Source: CBDAQA01 sp965247815 (lineage in GTDB: Bacteria > Planctomycetota > Phycisphaerae > Tepidisphaerales > Tepidisphaeraceae). Taken from it: a stretch of DNA of 64,000 nucleotides. Shown piece by piece: positions 45,930-55,136 of this stretch. The DNA lies in the NCBI GenBank assembly GCA_965247815.1, contig CBDFHW010000009.1, forward strand, positions 310,001 through 374,000. The letters run 5' to 3'. Under the pieces are notes generated by a model that worked only from the letters and a program-made list of their open reading frames with translations, was not told where the DNA came from and searched no databases. The translations under genes were made by a program, and so were the position numbers. The number at the start of each line of letters is the position of its first letter. Position 1 is the stretch's first letter.

Positions 45930-47195
45930 ATGAGTTCGCCCGACGGTCACCCGATATTGCTGTGTGCCGCATGGGTCGCGCCCATGTCAGGATCCTCCGA
46001 GGCAGCCTTGCTGCCCGAGGCCGGCGTCGTCTTTAACACGGGAACGATCCTCGCAGTCGGGCCGACCAAGCAACTGCGGATCGACTACCCGGACGCTCGG
46101 ATTCACGACGTCGGAAATGCGATCCTGCTCCCGGGGCTGGTCAACCCGCATACGCATCTCGAACTCAGCAATATGAATCCGGGTGACCCGCCCACGCGGT
46201 TCGTCGACTGGATCATCGGGCTGATGCGGCAATCGAGCTCGACACGCAAAAGCGTGCCCGAGGCAGTCTCCGACGCGATGCACGCCGGCATCGCGCAGTG
46301 CGTCCGATTCGGCGTCACCAGTGTCGGTGACATTACGAGCCAACCTCAACTGAGCCGGGCTGTGCTGGCCGCATCACCCCTGGCTGGTGTCAGCTACGGC
46401 GAGGTTCGCGCGATGGCAACCCGACGTGGTTTCCTGGAAGAACGTATCGCGGCCGCGGTTCATTCGATTGGAGGGACATCGCGGCTCCGCGCGGGCATCA
46501 CTCCGCACGCGCCTTACTCGATCGAAACCACCGGGTATCACCGCTGTCTGGAAGTAGCTCGGTCCGGCCGGGTTCCGCTGGCCACACATCTGGCCGAGAC
46601 GCCGGAAGAGGCGTTATTTCTGGCCGCCCACGACGGGCCGTTTCGCGAGCTGTGGACGTTGTTGTCCGCCTGGGATAACGACGTTCCGAAAGCCGCCGGC
46701 GGTCCGGTCCGCGTCGCAAAGACGATCGGCCTACTCGATTATCCCACGCTGCTCGCGCACGTAAATTACGCCGACGACGAAGAGCTTTCGATTCTGTCCA
46801 CTGGGCAGGCGAGCGTCGTGTACTGCCCCCGCACGCACGCCTATTTCGGGCACGCCCCGCATCCGTGGCGCGAGATGCTCACGCGGGGAATCAACGTGGC
46901 GGTCGGGACCGACAGCTGCGCGAGTTCGCCGGACCTGAACCTGGTGGATGACCTTCGCCTGCTGCACGCTCTCGCGCCGGACGTCGACCCGCATGTGCTT
47001 TGGGAATTGGGCACGGTTCGAGCCGCCCGCGCGATCCAATGTCCCGAGGTCGGATCGCTGTCCCCGGGCATGTATGCCGACCTGACCGTCTTCCCCGTAA
47101 CTTCTAACGCCCCGCTCACCGAGCTACTGGAACATTCGGTTTTGCCGAGCGAGGTGTGGTCCGGCGGTTTGCAATTGATGCCCTGGCAGCCCTGA
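45930..47195 (+). CDS. Metal-dependent amidohydrolase (TrzA/aminofutalosine deaminase type)
   Basis: 421 aa from the ATG at 45930; an in-frame ATG at 45873 is possible. The metal site is NPHTHLELS (HxH near 69-71), APYSIET with a His (near 190-ish), ATHLAETPEE and VGTDSCASSPDLNLVDDLR (Asp near 330). The family contains cytosine/guanine deaminases, TrzA/AtzA and aminofutalosine deaminase. Deaminates or hydrolyses a heterocycle; the exact substrate is not resolved. Confidence 0.88.
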   Translation: MSSPDGHPILLCAAWVAPMSGSSEAALLPEAGVVFNTGTILAVGPTKQLRIDYPDARIHDVGNAILLPGLVNPHTHLELSNMNPGDPPTRFVDWIIGLMRQSSSTRKSVPEAVSDAMHAGIAQCVRFGVTSVGDITSQPQLSRAVLAASPLAGVSYGEVRAMATRRGFLEERIAAAVHSIGGTSRLRAGITPHAPYSIETTGYHRCLEVARSGRVPLATHLAETPEEALFLAAHDGPFRELWTLLSAWDNDVPKAAGGPVRVAKTIGLLDYPTLLAHVNYADDEELSILSTGQASVVYCPRTHAYFGHAPHPWREMLTRGINVAVGTDSCASSPDLNLVDDLRLLHALAPDVDPHVLWELGTVRAARAIQCPEVGSLSPGMYADLTVFPVTSNAPLTELLEHSVLPSEVWSGGLQLMPWQP

Positions 47196-47254
47196 GCGTC
47201 CCGGCACTTGAACGCATTTTCCTGACCGGTTAGATCTCGAATGAGCCGGCCGTG

Positions 47255-48667
47255 TCATCGAAGCGCGAGCGCCATAAATAAGACGAGCGTCCCGTTGTGA
47301 ATGGCGTGCGCCGTGATCGAAGCGACCAGGCTTCCCCGCCACTCGCGCAAGGCCGCGAGGACGAGCGCTATCGACGCCAGTACCGGGATCGCGGCCCAAC
47401 CCTGCGGGTGAATTCCCGCAAAGACGACCGCGACCACCGCGGCTGAAATGACGGGCCCCCACCGGCGGCGGAGATGAAAATAGAGCGCGCCGCGGAAAAT
47501 GGTCTCTTCCAATAACGGGGCGCAAATCGCCGCATAAAATAACAGCGCGAGCACTTTTCCCACGGTCATGCCGGTCTTGAATTCTTCGACGATCGGGTGC
47601 GTGACCTGCGTCCTGGAATATTTCGCCAACAGATTGGTCATCACGAACGCGACGGCGATGACCGGCAGGCCGGCCAGGTAACCACCGGCACCCGCGAGAA
47701 CTTCCAAAAACACGCCGCGCCCCGGCCGCCAACCCAGACCCGTGCGAAGTTGCTCCCAGTCTAAACCCCGAGCGAGCGGCCACGTTGCAACTGCCGCGGT
47801 CACGGCCACGAACAGAAGTTGGTGCACGAGCAGACTGGACCAGTGCAGTCGGCCGAGCACCCACGACAGGCAGAGAAAACAGACGAGCCAGAGCGTGAAA
47901 CTTTCCAGAAACGCCGAACGAGTGCCCACCGAAGCGGGCACCGGCGCGAATTTAAATTTCATTAAGCCGACGCTGAAAAGAATGACCGCCGTGATGAGAA
48001 GGAGGCACCCGAGTAAGAACCCGCTGCCGCCGATCAAAACGCTGATCAGAACCAGCGCTGCGCTCCGGTTAGCCGAGGCGAGTATTGCGACGCGCGGCGC
48101 GGCGTCCGGCGGCAGGTCTTGGGTTACGGCCAGCCGGCCGAACCACCCGAGGTGCGTTTGCAGCCTGAGTCGCTCGGCGGTGGAGACATGGCCGGACTGC
48201 CCCCTGTAAAGCATTATCAGCGTCGCGGCGTCGGAACGAAGCTCCCCTCCGGCGGGCAGAGCCGGGGAAATTTTTTGCAGCATCTCGACTGCCGCGGGAG
48301 CGCCGGACACTTCGCGGGTAAGAATTGCCAGATCGAGTTGATCGGCGGGTGTGACCGCCTGCGCTCGTGCAGATTCGAGCGTCTGCTTACGGGCTTGATC
48401 TGCCGCGCCGTTCCCCTGGGAGGTCGCGCCGACAACGGTTCCCTGGTACAGAATCGTTCGGCCCAAAATTTCCACGGGAATGTTCAGGCCGACCCCGTTG
48501 GAGAGCCCGGCCCGGTCGGCGTGCGCCTGGCTTGTCAGGGCGTTCACCCGCAGAAAAAAACCGACCACCCCGATGATCACGGTCCAGCAGAACACGGTGA
48601 TAATGTGGTTCGATGCGGAATCGCTGCCTTGGGCCGAAAACGGGAGCGCTGGCGGGTTCATGGACAT
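47255..48667 (-). CDS. CPBP family intramembrane metalloprotease
   Basis: 470 aa, about twice the usual length for CPBP. The family motifs are EETIFRG near 385 (EExxxR), AGIHPQGW (conserved His), and ITAHAIHNGTL (HxxxN) near the end. The N-terminal half carries several membrane segments and a long loop of about 130 residues with Gln/Ala-rich helices (ARKQTLESARAQAVTPADQ). The additional N-terminal domain is unusual. Likely cleaves a membrane substrate or processes C-terminal prenylation-like targets, not proven here. Transcription ends towards the amidohydrolase. Confidence 0.88.
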   Translation of the reverse strand: MSMNPPALPFSAQGSDSASNHIITVFCWTVIIGVVGFFLRVNALTSQAHADRAGLSNGVGLNIPVEILGRTILYQGTVVGATSQGNGAADQARKQTLESARAQAVTPADQLDLAILTREVSGAPAAVEMLQKISPALPAGGELRSDAATLIMLYRGQSGHVSTAERLRLQTHLGWFGRLAVTQDLPPDAAPRVAILASANRSAALVLISVLIGGSGFLLGCLLLITAVILFSVGLMKFKFAPVPASVGTRSAFLESFTLWLVCFLCLSWVLGRLHWSSLLVHQLLFVAVTAAVATWPLARGLDWEQLRTGLGWRPGRGVFLEVLAGAGGYLAGLPVIAVAFVMTNLLAKYSRTQVTHPIVEEFKTGMTVGKVLALLFYAAICAPLLEETIFRGALYFHLRRRWGPVISAAVVAVVFAGIHPQGWAAIPVLASIALVLAALREWRGSLVASITAHAIHNGTLVLFMALALR

Positions 48668-48713
48668 GGTTTAATCGGACCCCTTTCGGCGGTCGAGGGA
48701 CTGCGGTCGTGGT

Positions 48714-48751
48714 TAAAAAAACGGGTCGTCCGGCATACACCGAACGACCCG
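48714..48751 (-). terminator. Rho-independent terminator of the LEPR-XLL cyclophilin gene
   Basis: Stem 48722-48729 with 48744-48751 plus a 3-bp inner stem. In the minus direction it is followed by seven T. It lies 42 bp after the stop. Confidence 0.9.
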
Positions 48752-48793
48752 AATAATTTCTCGACCCCAAAAAAAATCGGAAGCTCTGCGTTG

Positions 48794-51421
48794 TTAGTAG
48801 AGATCGACTGCGAAGTCCCCGAGTGTGATCTTCTTCGCCGTGAGGTATGCCGCCAGCACCTGCGCGGCGGTCGACTTGCCCGACGCCCTGAGTTGCGCGG
48901 GCCCCAGGTTGAGCCGAGTCTTGGCCGTGTCGTTCAGAGTGCCGGAAATCGACGAAATCGTGTGTGCCGCGACGCCTTCGACGACGCCGTTGTTCGACGT
49001 ATTGATGCCGCCGAGCCGCAGCGAACCAAGCACGTCGGCACTGATCAAAGAGTTCGAGAACGAGGACGTCCCGTTAGCGACGACGACGGAGGCAATCTTC
49101 GCATTGTGATCCAAATCGGTAGCGGCCGTTGCGAGCCCGCCCGCTTGAGCGGTGGCGAGCTTCACGCCGGCATAAATCCGGGTGCCGACCATCGACGCGG
49201 CACTGATCGCGCCGATGTCGCCGTTGGAAAAAATGACGGTGTTGGTGGCCGCGCCGGTGATCGAGATCCGGCCGATCTGCTTGCGATTTTTTACAAACGT
49301 CGCGTTCGACTGAATGACCGCCGAATCGGTCGTCCCGATCACTTTCAGTGAGGTGAACGCTGCCGCGGTCACAGTGCTGGCGAGCGACCCGGTGACGGTC
49401 ATCTGCCGCACCAAGCCGTTGGCGCTAAATGCCCAACTGGAGGTCGGTTTGGTCAACGCGGCATTGAAGACCGACCCGCCGATGTTCCACGTGCCGCTGG
49501 GTGCCTGCACCTTGGCGTTGATCAAGTCATAACCGCCGCCGCTGAGTTGGAGATTTTCGGCGAACGCGCCTGAGACGGCCAGGGTTTTAATCGACCCGGC
49601 AGTGATCGTGTAAGTCCCTCCGTCGGTGTTAAGCCACTGCTTGGAGTTGATCGCGCCGATGCTTGTCGCCACCACCGAACTGTTCGTCGCGGTAGTGATG
49701 TTTAGTTTCGGCGATGTGCCGTTGTTACCGAGGTCCAGATGTGCGCCACTTGCTGCCGCAACGGTCAGACTCTGAAGTGAGCCCAGCACAGAATTTCCGG
49801 TCAACGTTCCGTTCGGCGCGCTAATCGAACTCATGTTCCCTGAGTCGTTGACAGATCCGAGCGTGATGGCGGACGACGACCCGAGCGACAGCGAAGCACG
49901 TTGGCCGCGGAAGTTGGTGATGGTGATGTCTTTGATTGTCGCGCCTGCGCCGGACGCGGTGATGACCCCGTTAGACGTCGTCGTAGTGACCTGATAGTCC
50001 GTGAAGCTGACAACAGCAGTTCCGCCGTTCACGGTCAGGTGACCGACGCTGCCGTCGGGCTGAGTAAAGGTCAACGCGCGCGCCGAGGCGGTGCCGATTG
50101 TGATCTTGACCGGCGTCGGCACCACATCCACGGTAAGCACCGCGGGGGCCGACGTCGTGCCGGCCAGGTCGGTCACCGTGTAGCTAATGGTGTCGTTCCC
50201 AATGAAACCAGCAGTGGAGGCGTAATTAATGTATCCCGTGGCCGGATCAACGGTCGCCGTTCCGTGCGACGGACCGGTGACGATTCGAACGCCCGACGTG
50301 ATCAGTGGCGAGACCGAATCGGTCGAGGCCGACAGCGCGTGAACCGCACCGGAAGTACCGGTGACGATCGCTTGGGAAGTAAACGCCGAAGCCACTGGGC
50401 CCTGCGTCGGCTGCGCCGCATCGGGCACCGTTACCGGGAAGACAGTCGTGGCCGACGTTCCGTCTAGGCTGGTGGCCTTGACGGTAATATTGGCCGTCCC
50501 GTTTTTGCCAGAGGCGTACGAAAACGCCAGGACACCGCTGTTGATCGTGGGCGTCACCAGCGAAGGGTTGTCGCTGGCGACCGTGTAGGTCGTCGACGGC
50601 TGGCTGGTCGCGCTGTTGACAAAGACCAGATTATTTCCGCCGATCGGTGCTTTTTTGTCGGCCTCGGCCTGGGTGATGCCGGTAACCGGGACGGTCGTCA
50701 GACTGCTATCAATATTATAAACCGGCAATTCCGAGATCGCCTTCACAACGTCCGCCCCGCGATAGACGATTCCGAAGACGGTGTATGACGTGGTGACCCC
50801 GTTGCTATCTGTTGTCGGCGGGTCGAGTTCGGTATTGCTGTTTTCGTTGAAGTAGAACTCGCTGGTCGCGCTATTGGCACTGCTGGTCTTGGCCATCGCG
50901 ATCGTACCGGCCACGTTGCCGTACAGCGCCGACTTGTATTCGTCGGCGACCGGCGCGTTCGTCGCGACGTGATTCGGGCCTCCGTTGGTAATCGAATACC
51001 CGCCGCCCTGAATGATGTCGGCTGGCGTTTTTGGTGACGGCTTGTCGGTCGAGTTCTTCAGTATTGCCGAGCGATGAAAGATCGTGTTGGTGTACGCACC
51101 CGTATTCACGTAGTTCAGGAAGTTGGCCACCGTCAGCGGTGTCGCCGCGTCGGTCAGCGAAACCTGGATCTGACCAAGGCTCGTGTTAATCGTGACCAGC
51201 GTGCCCGGCAACGTCGAATTCGTGAAATATTTATTCAGCGCCACAGAATCAGTGGCGGCAGTCGACGTGTGTGCCAAGACGGCCGGGATGGACGCGCCGA
51301 CTTCGGTCATCAGGCGTCGGGGTTCAAGGTGTTCGATCGTGCGACTAAGGGCCTTCTTCGGCCGTGAGTTACGGCGGAAGTCCGACTTGCGGGAACGCGA
51401 CGTCTTTGAGATCAGATCCAT
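48794..51421 (-). CDS. Large secreted protein with LEPR-XLL motif and cyclophilin domain
   Basis: 875 aa from the ATG at 51421 with GGAG ahead. Residues about 30-42 give a variant LEPR-XLL motif (EHLEPRRLM), a planctomycete export or surface signature. A peptidyl-prolyl isomerase of the cyclophilin type follows (about 70-275): FHRS, GGGYSITNGG, GTIAMAKTSSANSATSEFYFN and VFGIVYRGADVV. The rest contains Ig-like or cadherin-like beta repeats (YTVTDLAGTTSAPAVLTVDV) and a Ser/Thr-rich end. The start at 51421 is preferred over 51595 since the extra residues look random. Perhaps a surface-exposed isomerase. Confidence 0.9.
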   Translation of the reverse strand: MDLISKTSRSRKSDFRRNSRPKKALSRTIEHLEPRRLMTEVGASIPAVLAHTSTAATDSVALNKYFTNSTLPGTLVTINTSLGQIQVSLTDAATPLTVANFLNYVNTGAYTNTIFHRSAILKNSTDKPSPKTPADIIQGGGYSITNGGPNHVATNAPVADEYKSALYGNVAGTIAMAKTSSANSATSEFYFNENSNTELDPPTTDSNGVTTSYTVFGIVYRGADVVKAISELPVYNIDSSLTTVPVTGITQAEADKKAPIGGNNLVFVNSATSQPSTTYTVASDNPSLVTPTINSGVLAFSYASGKNGTANITVKATSLDGTSATTVFPVTVPDAAQPTQGPVASAFTSQAIVTGTSGAVHALSASTDSVSPLITSGVRIVTGPSHGTATVDPATGYINYASTAGFIGNDTISYTVTDLAGTTSAPAVLTVDVVPTPVKITIGTASARALTFTQPDGSVGHLTVNGGTAVVSFTDYQVTTTTSNGVITASGAGATIKDITITNFRGQRASLSLGSSSAITLGSVNDSGNMSSISAPNGTLTGNSVLGSLQSLTVAAASGAHLDLGNNGTSPKLNITTATNSSVVATSIGAINSKQWLNTDGGTYTITAGSIKTLAVSGAFAENLQLSGGGYDLINAKVQAPSGTWNIGGSVFNAALTKPTSSWAFSANGLVRQMTVTGSLASTVTAAAFTSLKVIGTTDSAVIQSNATFVKNRKQIGRISITGAATNTVIFSNGDIGAISAASMVGTRIYAGVKLATAQAGGLATAATDLDHNAKIASVVVANGTSSFSNSLISADVLGSLRLGGINTSNNGVVEGVAAHTISSISGTLNDTAKTRLNLGPAQLRASGKSTAAQVLAAYLTAKKITLGDFAVDLY

Positions 51422-51631
51422 GAACGCTTCTCCGGGAAACTTGAAATTCGGCCTGTAATTGAACTCAAAACAGAAAGGGATGGCGGAAGCAATCGGGGTC
51501 ACAGCCGCCATGACACAATGAAAGACGCCGGGACCGCCCAACGTGTTTCCCGGACGACGCGAAGGAATGCTGAGGGAAAACGCTTCTAAAAACAAGCGGG
51601 AAAGGTGTCTACAATGATTACCGGAAAATCA

Positions 51632-51663
51632 GACGGGACGCCCGCCGTGACCGACGTCCCGTC
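51632..51663 (-). terminator. Weak hairpin downstream of folC
   Basis: A 9-bp stem GACGGGACG (51632-51640) with CGTCCCGTC (51655-51663) and a 14-nt loop, starting 6 bp after the folC stop in the minus direction. Followed by only four T in that direction, so modest. Confidence 0.6.
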
Positions 51664-51669
51664 ATGCGA

Positions 51670-53232
51670 TTACCGCTTCGACAGGACCGGCGTCGCCGCG
51701 GCGGCCTGATTCGCCGCCAAAGCGCGGGCGGTAAATAACTTCTTTGCTTCACCCACTAGATAGAAACTGCCGGTGATGCAGATCAGGTCTTCCTTGGTTA
51801 CGGCGCGGTTCGCAATCGCGAGCGCTTCTTCCAACGTCGGGGCGACCTGGGCCATCTTGCCGTAAAGCTCGACGTATCGAGCGGCGAGCTCGTCCGGGTT
51901 GGCCGTTCGCGGGTTATCCACTTTCGTGAAAATGACCTTGTCCGCGCCGCTGGTGATGCGGTCGAGCATTCCCGGGATGTCTTTGTCGCCGCAACAGCCG
52001 AAGATGACAACGATCGAATCACACGGGATGTGCTGACCGATGGCCTTCATCAGCGCGTCTACGCTCGCGGCGTTGTGCGCGCCGTCGACCAGCACACGCG
52101 GTTTCTGACTCACCATTTCCATGCGACCGGGAATGGTGACTTTGGAAAGCCCTTCCATCGCCCGCGAATCGTTGATCGCAATGCCGCGGCCTTTTAGCTT
52201 ATCTATAATGCTCAAAGCCAACCCGCAATTAATCGCCTGGTGTTCACCCACCAGCGGAACGGCGAGATGCTCGAATTTGGTATTCGTGGTCGTCAGACAG
52301 ACCCGGTTGTGCGGCCCCAGCATGCGGGTCGCTTCGAAACGGTAGCTGAACTCGATCGTTTTGCCGGTGATGTCGAGCGGTGCCCCGACCTTCTCAGCGA
52401 CTCGCTTGATCGCGGCTTCGGCGTCGGGGTCTTGAATCACTGTGACCGCAGGAACCCCGTGCTTGAAGATCCCGGCCTTCTCGGCCGCGATATGACCGAG
52501 CGTCGGCCCGAGCTGGGCCATGTGGTCTTTGCTGATACTGGTGATCGCGGTCACTTCCGGTTTCAGCACGTTGGTGCTGTCCAGACGACCCCCGAGCCCG
52601 GTCTCGACGACTGCAATATCGATCTTCTGCTCTGCGAAATATTTGAACGCAACTGCAGTCAGGACATCGAAATATGTTGGAACTGGCTTACTCTTGGCGA
52701 CGATCGGTTCGATCATTTTGACCAGCCGGGCGAAGTCCGCGTGGCTGATCATTTCACCGTTGATCTGGATCCGCTCGCGTATGTCGACCAGGTGCGGGCT
52801 CGTGTAACAGCCGACCTTATAACCGGTCGCCCGCAACATGGCGTCGACCATCGCGCAAGTGCTTCCCTTTCCTTTGGTTCCGGCTATGTGCACGGAGCGG
52901 AACTGGTCCTGCGGGTTGCCAAGCTTCTTGAGAAGCGTGCGCATCCGGTCTAAGTCGAAATTTTGAGGGGTGTACCTAACGATGCGAAGTCGCTCGAAGT
53001 CGCTGAGCGTGTTCAGGAACCGCATTGCTTTCGTAAAATTGCTGGACCCGTGATGGGCGACCGGCTTTGGCTCGATAAAACCGGCGGATTTGCGAACAAC
53101 GGCTTTGGCCGGGACCGGCCTCGCCGTTGGCTCAGGTCGCGTGCTCGCCTTACGCAACTTACCACTGCCCACAACCACAGGGCGTTTTTTGCCAACCGCC
53201 CGCCTCACTTTTCCTTGCGTCGCCATGTTCAT
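51670..53232 (-). CDS. folC: Bifunctional folylpolyglutamate/dihydrofolate synthase with basic N-terminal extension
   Basis: 520 aa against about 420-440 for the family. The first 60-70 residues are a Lys/Arg/Ala/Pro-rich tail (GKVRRAVGKKRPVVVGSGKL) absent from typical FolC. The enzyme starts at AMRFLNTLSDFERL. The P-loop is GTKGKGSTCAMVD near 121, the folate site SPHLVDIRERI, and the C-terminal Mur ligase domain ends near residue 500. Adds glutamate to folates. Divergent from rimO. Confidence 0.94.
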   Translation of the reverse strand: MNMATQGKVRRAVGKKRPVVVGSGKLRKASTRPEPTARPVPAKAVVRKSAGFIEPKPVAHHGSSNFTKAMRFLNTLSDFERLRIVRYTPQNFDLDRMRTLLKKLGNPQDQFRSVHIAGTKGKGSTCAMVDAMLRATGYKVGCYTSPHLVDIRERIQINGEMISHADFARLVKMIEPIVAKSKPVPTYFDVLTAVAFKYFAEQKIDIAVVETGLGGRLDSTNVLKPEVTAITSISKDHMAQLGPTLGHIAAEKAGIFKHGVPAVTVIQDPDAEAAIKRVAEKVGAPLDITGKTIEFSYRFEATRMLGPHNRVCLTTTNTKFEHLAVPLVGEHQAINCGLALSIIDKLKGRGIAINDSRAMEGLSKVTIPGRMEMVSQKPRVLVDGAHNAASVDALMKAIGQHIPCDSIVVIFGCCGDKDIPGMLDRITSGADKVIFTKVDNPRTANPDELAARYVELYGKMAQVAPTLEEALAIANRAVTKEDLICITGSFYLVGEAKKLFTARALAANQAAAATPVLSKR

Positions 53233-53519
53233 ATCGTATCATAATGCGCGGCCCCTTTCAAACGGCGTTCCAAGCTGCGACAGCCTCAAGATTTGCGTGT
53301 TAGCAGAGGCAAGCAAATGGAGAGAACAAGTTTGGACCCTGTTCGGGCGCTTTATGAATTGATGCTATCGACGTTGCGGGTCTGGCTTAGGCTTTGGGCG
53401 TAGCAAGATTTAACTTGATCTGCAGCCGATCTGCAGACAGGTCTCGGCGTTGATTCTCCTTTAACACCAGTGCTCGATCGGTTACTCTTCGCGTCTATAT
53501 GTATTATTCCGGAGTTCCA
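53233..53519. other. Divergent intergenic region between folC and rimO
   Basis: No coding frame. It contains a small repeated motif, GATCTGCAG, twice near 53419-53437. It should hold promoters for both genes but no clear hexamers are seen. Confidence 0.6.
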
Positions 53520-55010
53520 ATGGCCAACCCGGCCAAAGCAAAAGATCAAAAGATTCGGTCCGTCGCCTTTGTCAGTCTGGGCTGCCCCAAAAACTTGGTG
53601 GACAGCGAGCGGATGCTCGGCTTGTTGGCCGAGGACGGGCTGGCGATCACCAATGATTTCGCCAACGCCGACGCCATCGTCATCAATACCTGCGGGTTTC
53701 TCGAAGCGAGCAAGACGGAATCTCTGAAAGAGATTCGCGAAGCCATCGAGATGAAAGCGACCGGGAACTGCAAGCGCGTCGTCGTGGCCGGGTGTCTCGT
53801 GCAGCGGCACAAGACCAAGCTGCTCGCCGACGCGCCAGGCATCGACCGACTGGTCGGCGTCTTCGACCGCGAGCACATCGTCGAAGCCGTGCAGGGAAAA
53901 GAAAATCCTCGGCAGGATCACGGCCATTTCCTTGGCAAATACCACGACCTGTCGAATGAACTGGCGAAGGCGCAGGGCGTTTCAGTCGGTTCAGCCGGCA
54001 CGCAAACCAAGACCAATCGCCTTCCCGTCTTCGAAAACGACCGCGCCCGGTTGCGGCTGACGCCCCGCCATTTTGCATACCTTCGCATCAGCGAAGGGTG
54101 CAATCAGGGATGCTCCTTCTGCACGATCCCCAGTATTCGCGGTCCGATGCGGTCTAAGCCGATCGAACAGATCCTGCTCGAAGCCAAAGAGCTCGCGGCC
54201 GACGGCGCAGTTGAGCTGAACCTCATCGGCCAGGATACGACCAGCTTCGGCACTGACATCAATTACGCCGCGGGCCTCTCCGGTTTGCTCCGGTCGCTTA
54301 ACAAGCAGATGACCGACGTGCACTGGCTCCGCCTGATGTACGCCTACCCGTCCTGTTTCACCGACGAGATGATCGACACGATCGCGCAAAGTTCGCGGGT
54401 CGTGAAGTACATCGACATGCCGTTGCAGCACATCAATGACGCGATGCTGAACACGATGAAGCGCCGCGTGACGCGGAACGAAATTGAAACCCTTCTAAAT
54501 AAGCTTCGGAAGATCCCCGGCATGGCGATCCGAACAACCTTTATCGCCGGCAGCCCTGGTGAGACCGAGGCCCAACACAAAGAGCTCGTCGCGTTCGTTA
54601 AAGACTTCGGTTTCGACATGATGGGCGTCTTCCCGTTCAGCCCCGAGCCGGGCACGCCGATGGGTCGAATGGGAGGTCAAGTTCCCGAAGAAGTGAAACA
54701 GGCCCGCGTGGAAGAACTGATGCTGACCCAGCAGCAGGTCGCGTTCGCCAAGGCTGAATCGACGATCGGGCAGAGCATCGAAGTGCTGATCGAGCGGCCC
54801 GCCGGCCGCGACGTGGAAGACGGATACGTCGCCCGCAGCCAGAGCCAGGCGCCCGACATCGACAGCGTCGTTCACGTCGACGCCAACGGCACCGAACTGC
54901 ACCCAGGGCAGATCACGACTGTCAAAGTTACCGACTACCAGAACTACGACCTGGTCGCCCAGATTCCGAAAGCGAAAAAGTCGCGGACGCTGAAGGTCGT
55001 CACGGCGTAA
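53520..55010 (+). CDS. rimO: Ribosomal protein S12 methylthiotransferase RimO
   Basis: 496 aa, start at ATG 53520 with GGAG ahead. Three Cys of the N-terminal UPF0004 domain are in LGCPKNLVDSE, NTCGF and AGCLV. The radical SAM site is CNQGCSFC near 194. TRAM domain at the end (TIGQSIEVLIERP, GQITTVKVTDY). Adds a methylthio group to Asp of ribosomal protein S12. SGPA: MiaB is the nearest alternative, but the N-terminal LGCPKNLVDSE is RimO-like. A longer in-frame start at 53499 exists. Confidence 0.95.
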   Translation: MANPAKAKDQKIRSVAFVSLGCPKNLVDSERMLGLLAEDGLAITNDFANADAIVINTCGFLEASKTESLKEIREAIEMKATGNCKRVVVAGCLVQRHKTKLLADAPGIDRLVGVFDREHIVEAVQGKENPRQDHGHFLGKYHDLSNELAKAQGVSVGSAGTQTKTNRLPVFENDRARLRLTPRHFAYLRISEGCNQGCSFCTIPSIRGPMRSKPIEQILLEAKELAADGAVELNLIGQDTTSFGTDINYAAGLSGLLRSLNKQMTDVHWLRLMYAYPSCFTDEMIDTIAQSSRVVKYIDMPLQHINDAMLNTMKRRVTRNEIETLLNKLRKIPGMAIRTTFIAGSPGETEAQHKELVAFVKDFGFDMMGVFPFSPEPGTPMGRMGGQVPEEVKQARVEELMLTQQQVAFAKAESTIGQSIEVLIERPAGRDVEDGYVARSQSQAPDIDSVVHVDANGTELHPGQITTVKVTDYQNYDLVAQIPKAKKSRTLKVVTA

Positions 55011-55023
55011 CGATCAAAAACAT

Positions 55024-55125
55024 CCCATTTAGCCCGGCGTGAACACACGCCGGGCACGCGTGGCGTCGAAAATAAACCACCATCTATATGTCTCCCTGGG
55101 GTGTAATCACGCCAGGCTAAGTGGG
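55024..55125. repeat. Nested inverted repeats between rimO and a membrane protein gene
   Basis: Outer 19-bp arms at 55024-55042 and 55107-55125 (two mismatches, CCCATTTAGCC-type and complement) span 102 bp. Inside, a perfect hairpin has 10-bp arms at 55032-55041 and 55046-55055 with an AACA loop. No T tract. The arms share the TTTAGCC start with the element at 20107. Confidence 0.85.
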
Positions 55126-55136
55126 CGGGTCATCGA

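Noticed and set aside
48119..49351. A 410-codon frame crossing the CPBP and cyclophilin genes
   Set aside because: Crosses a strong terminator and is antisense to two genes.
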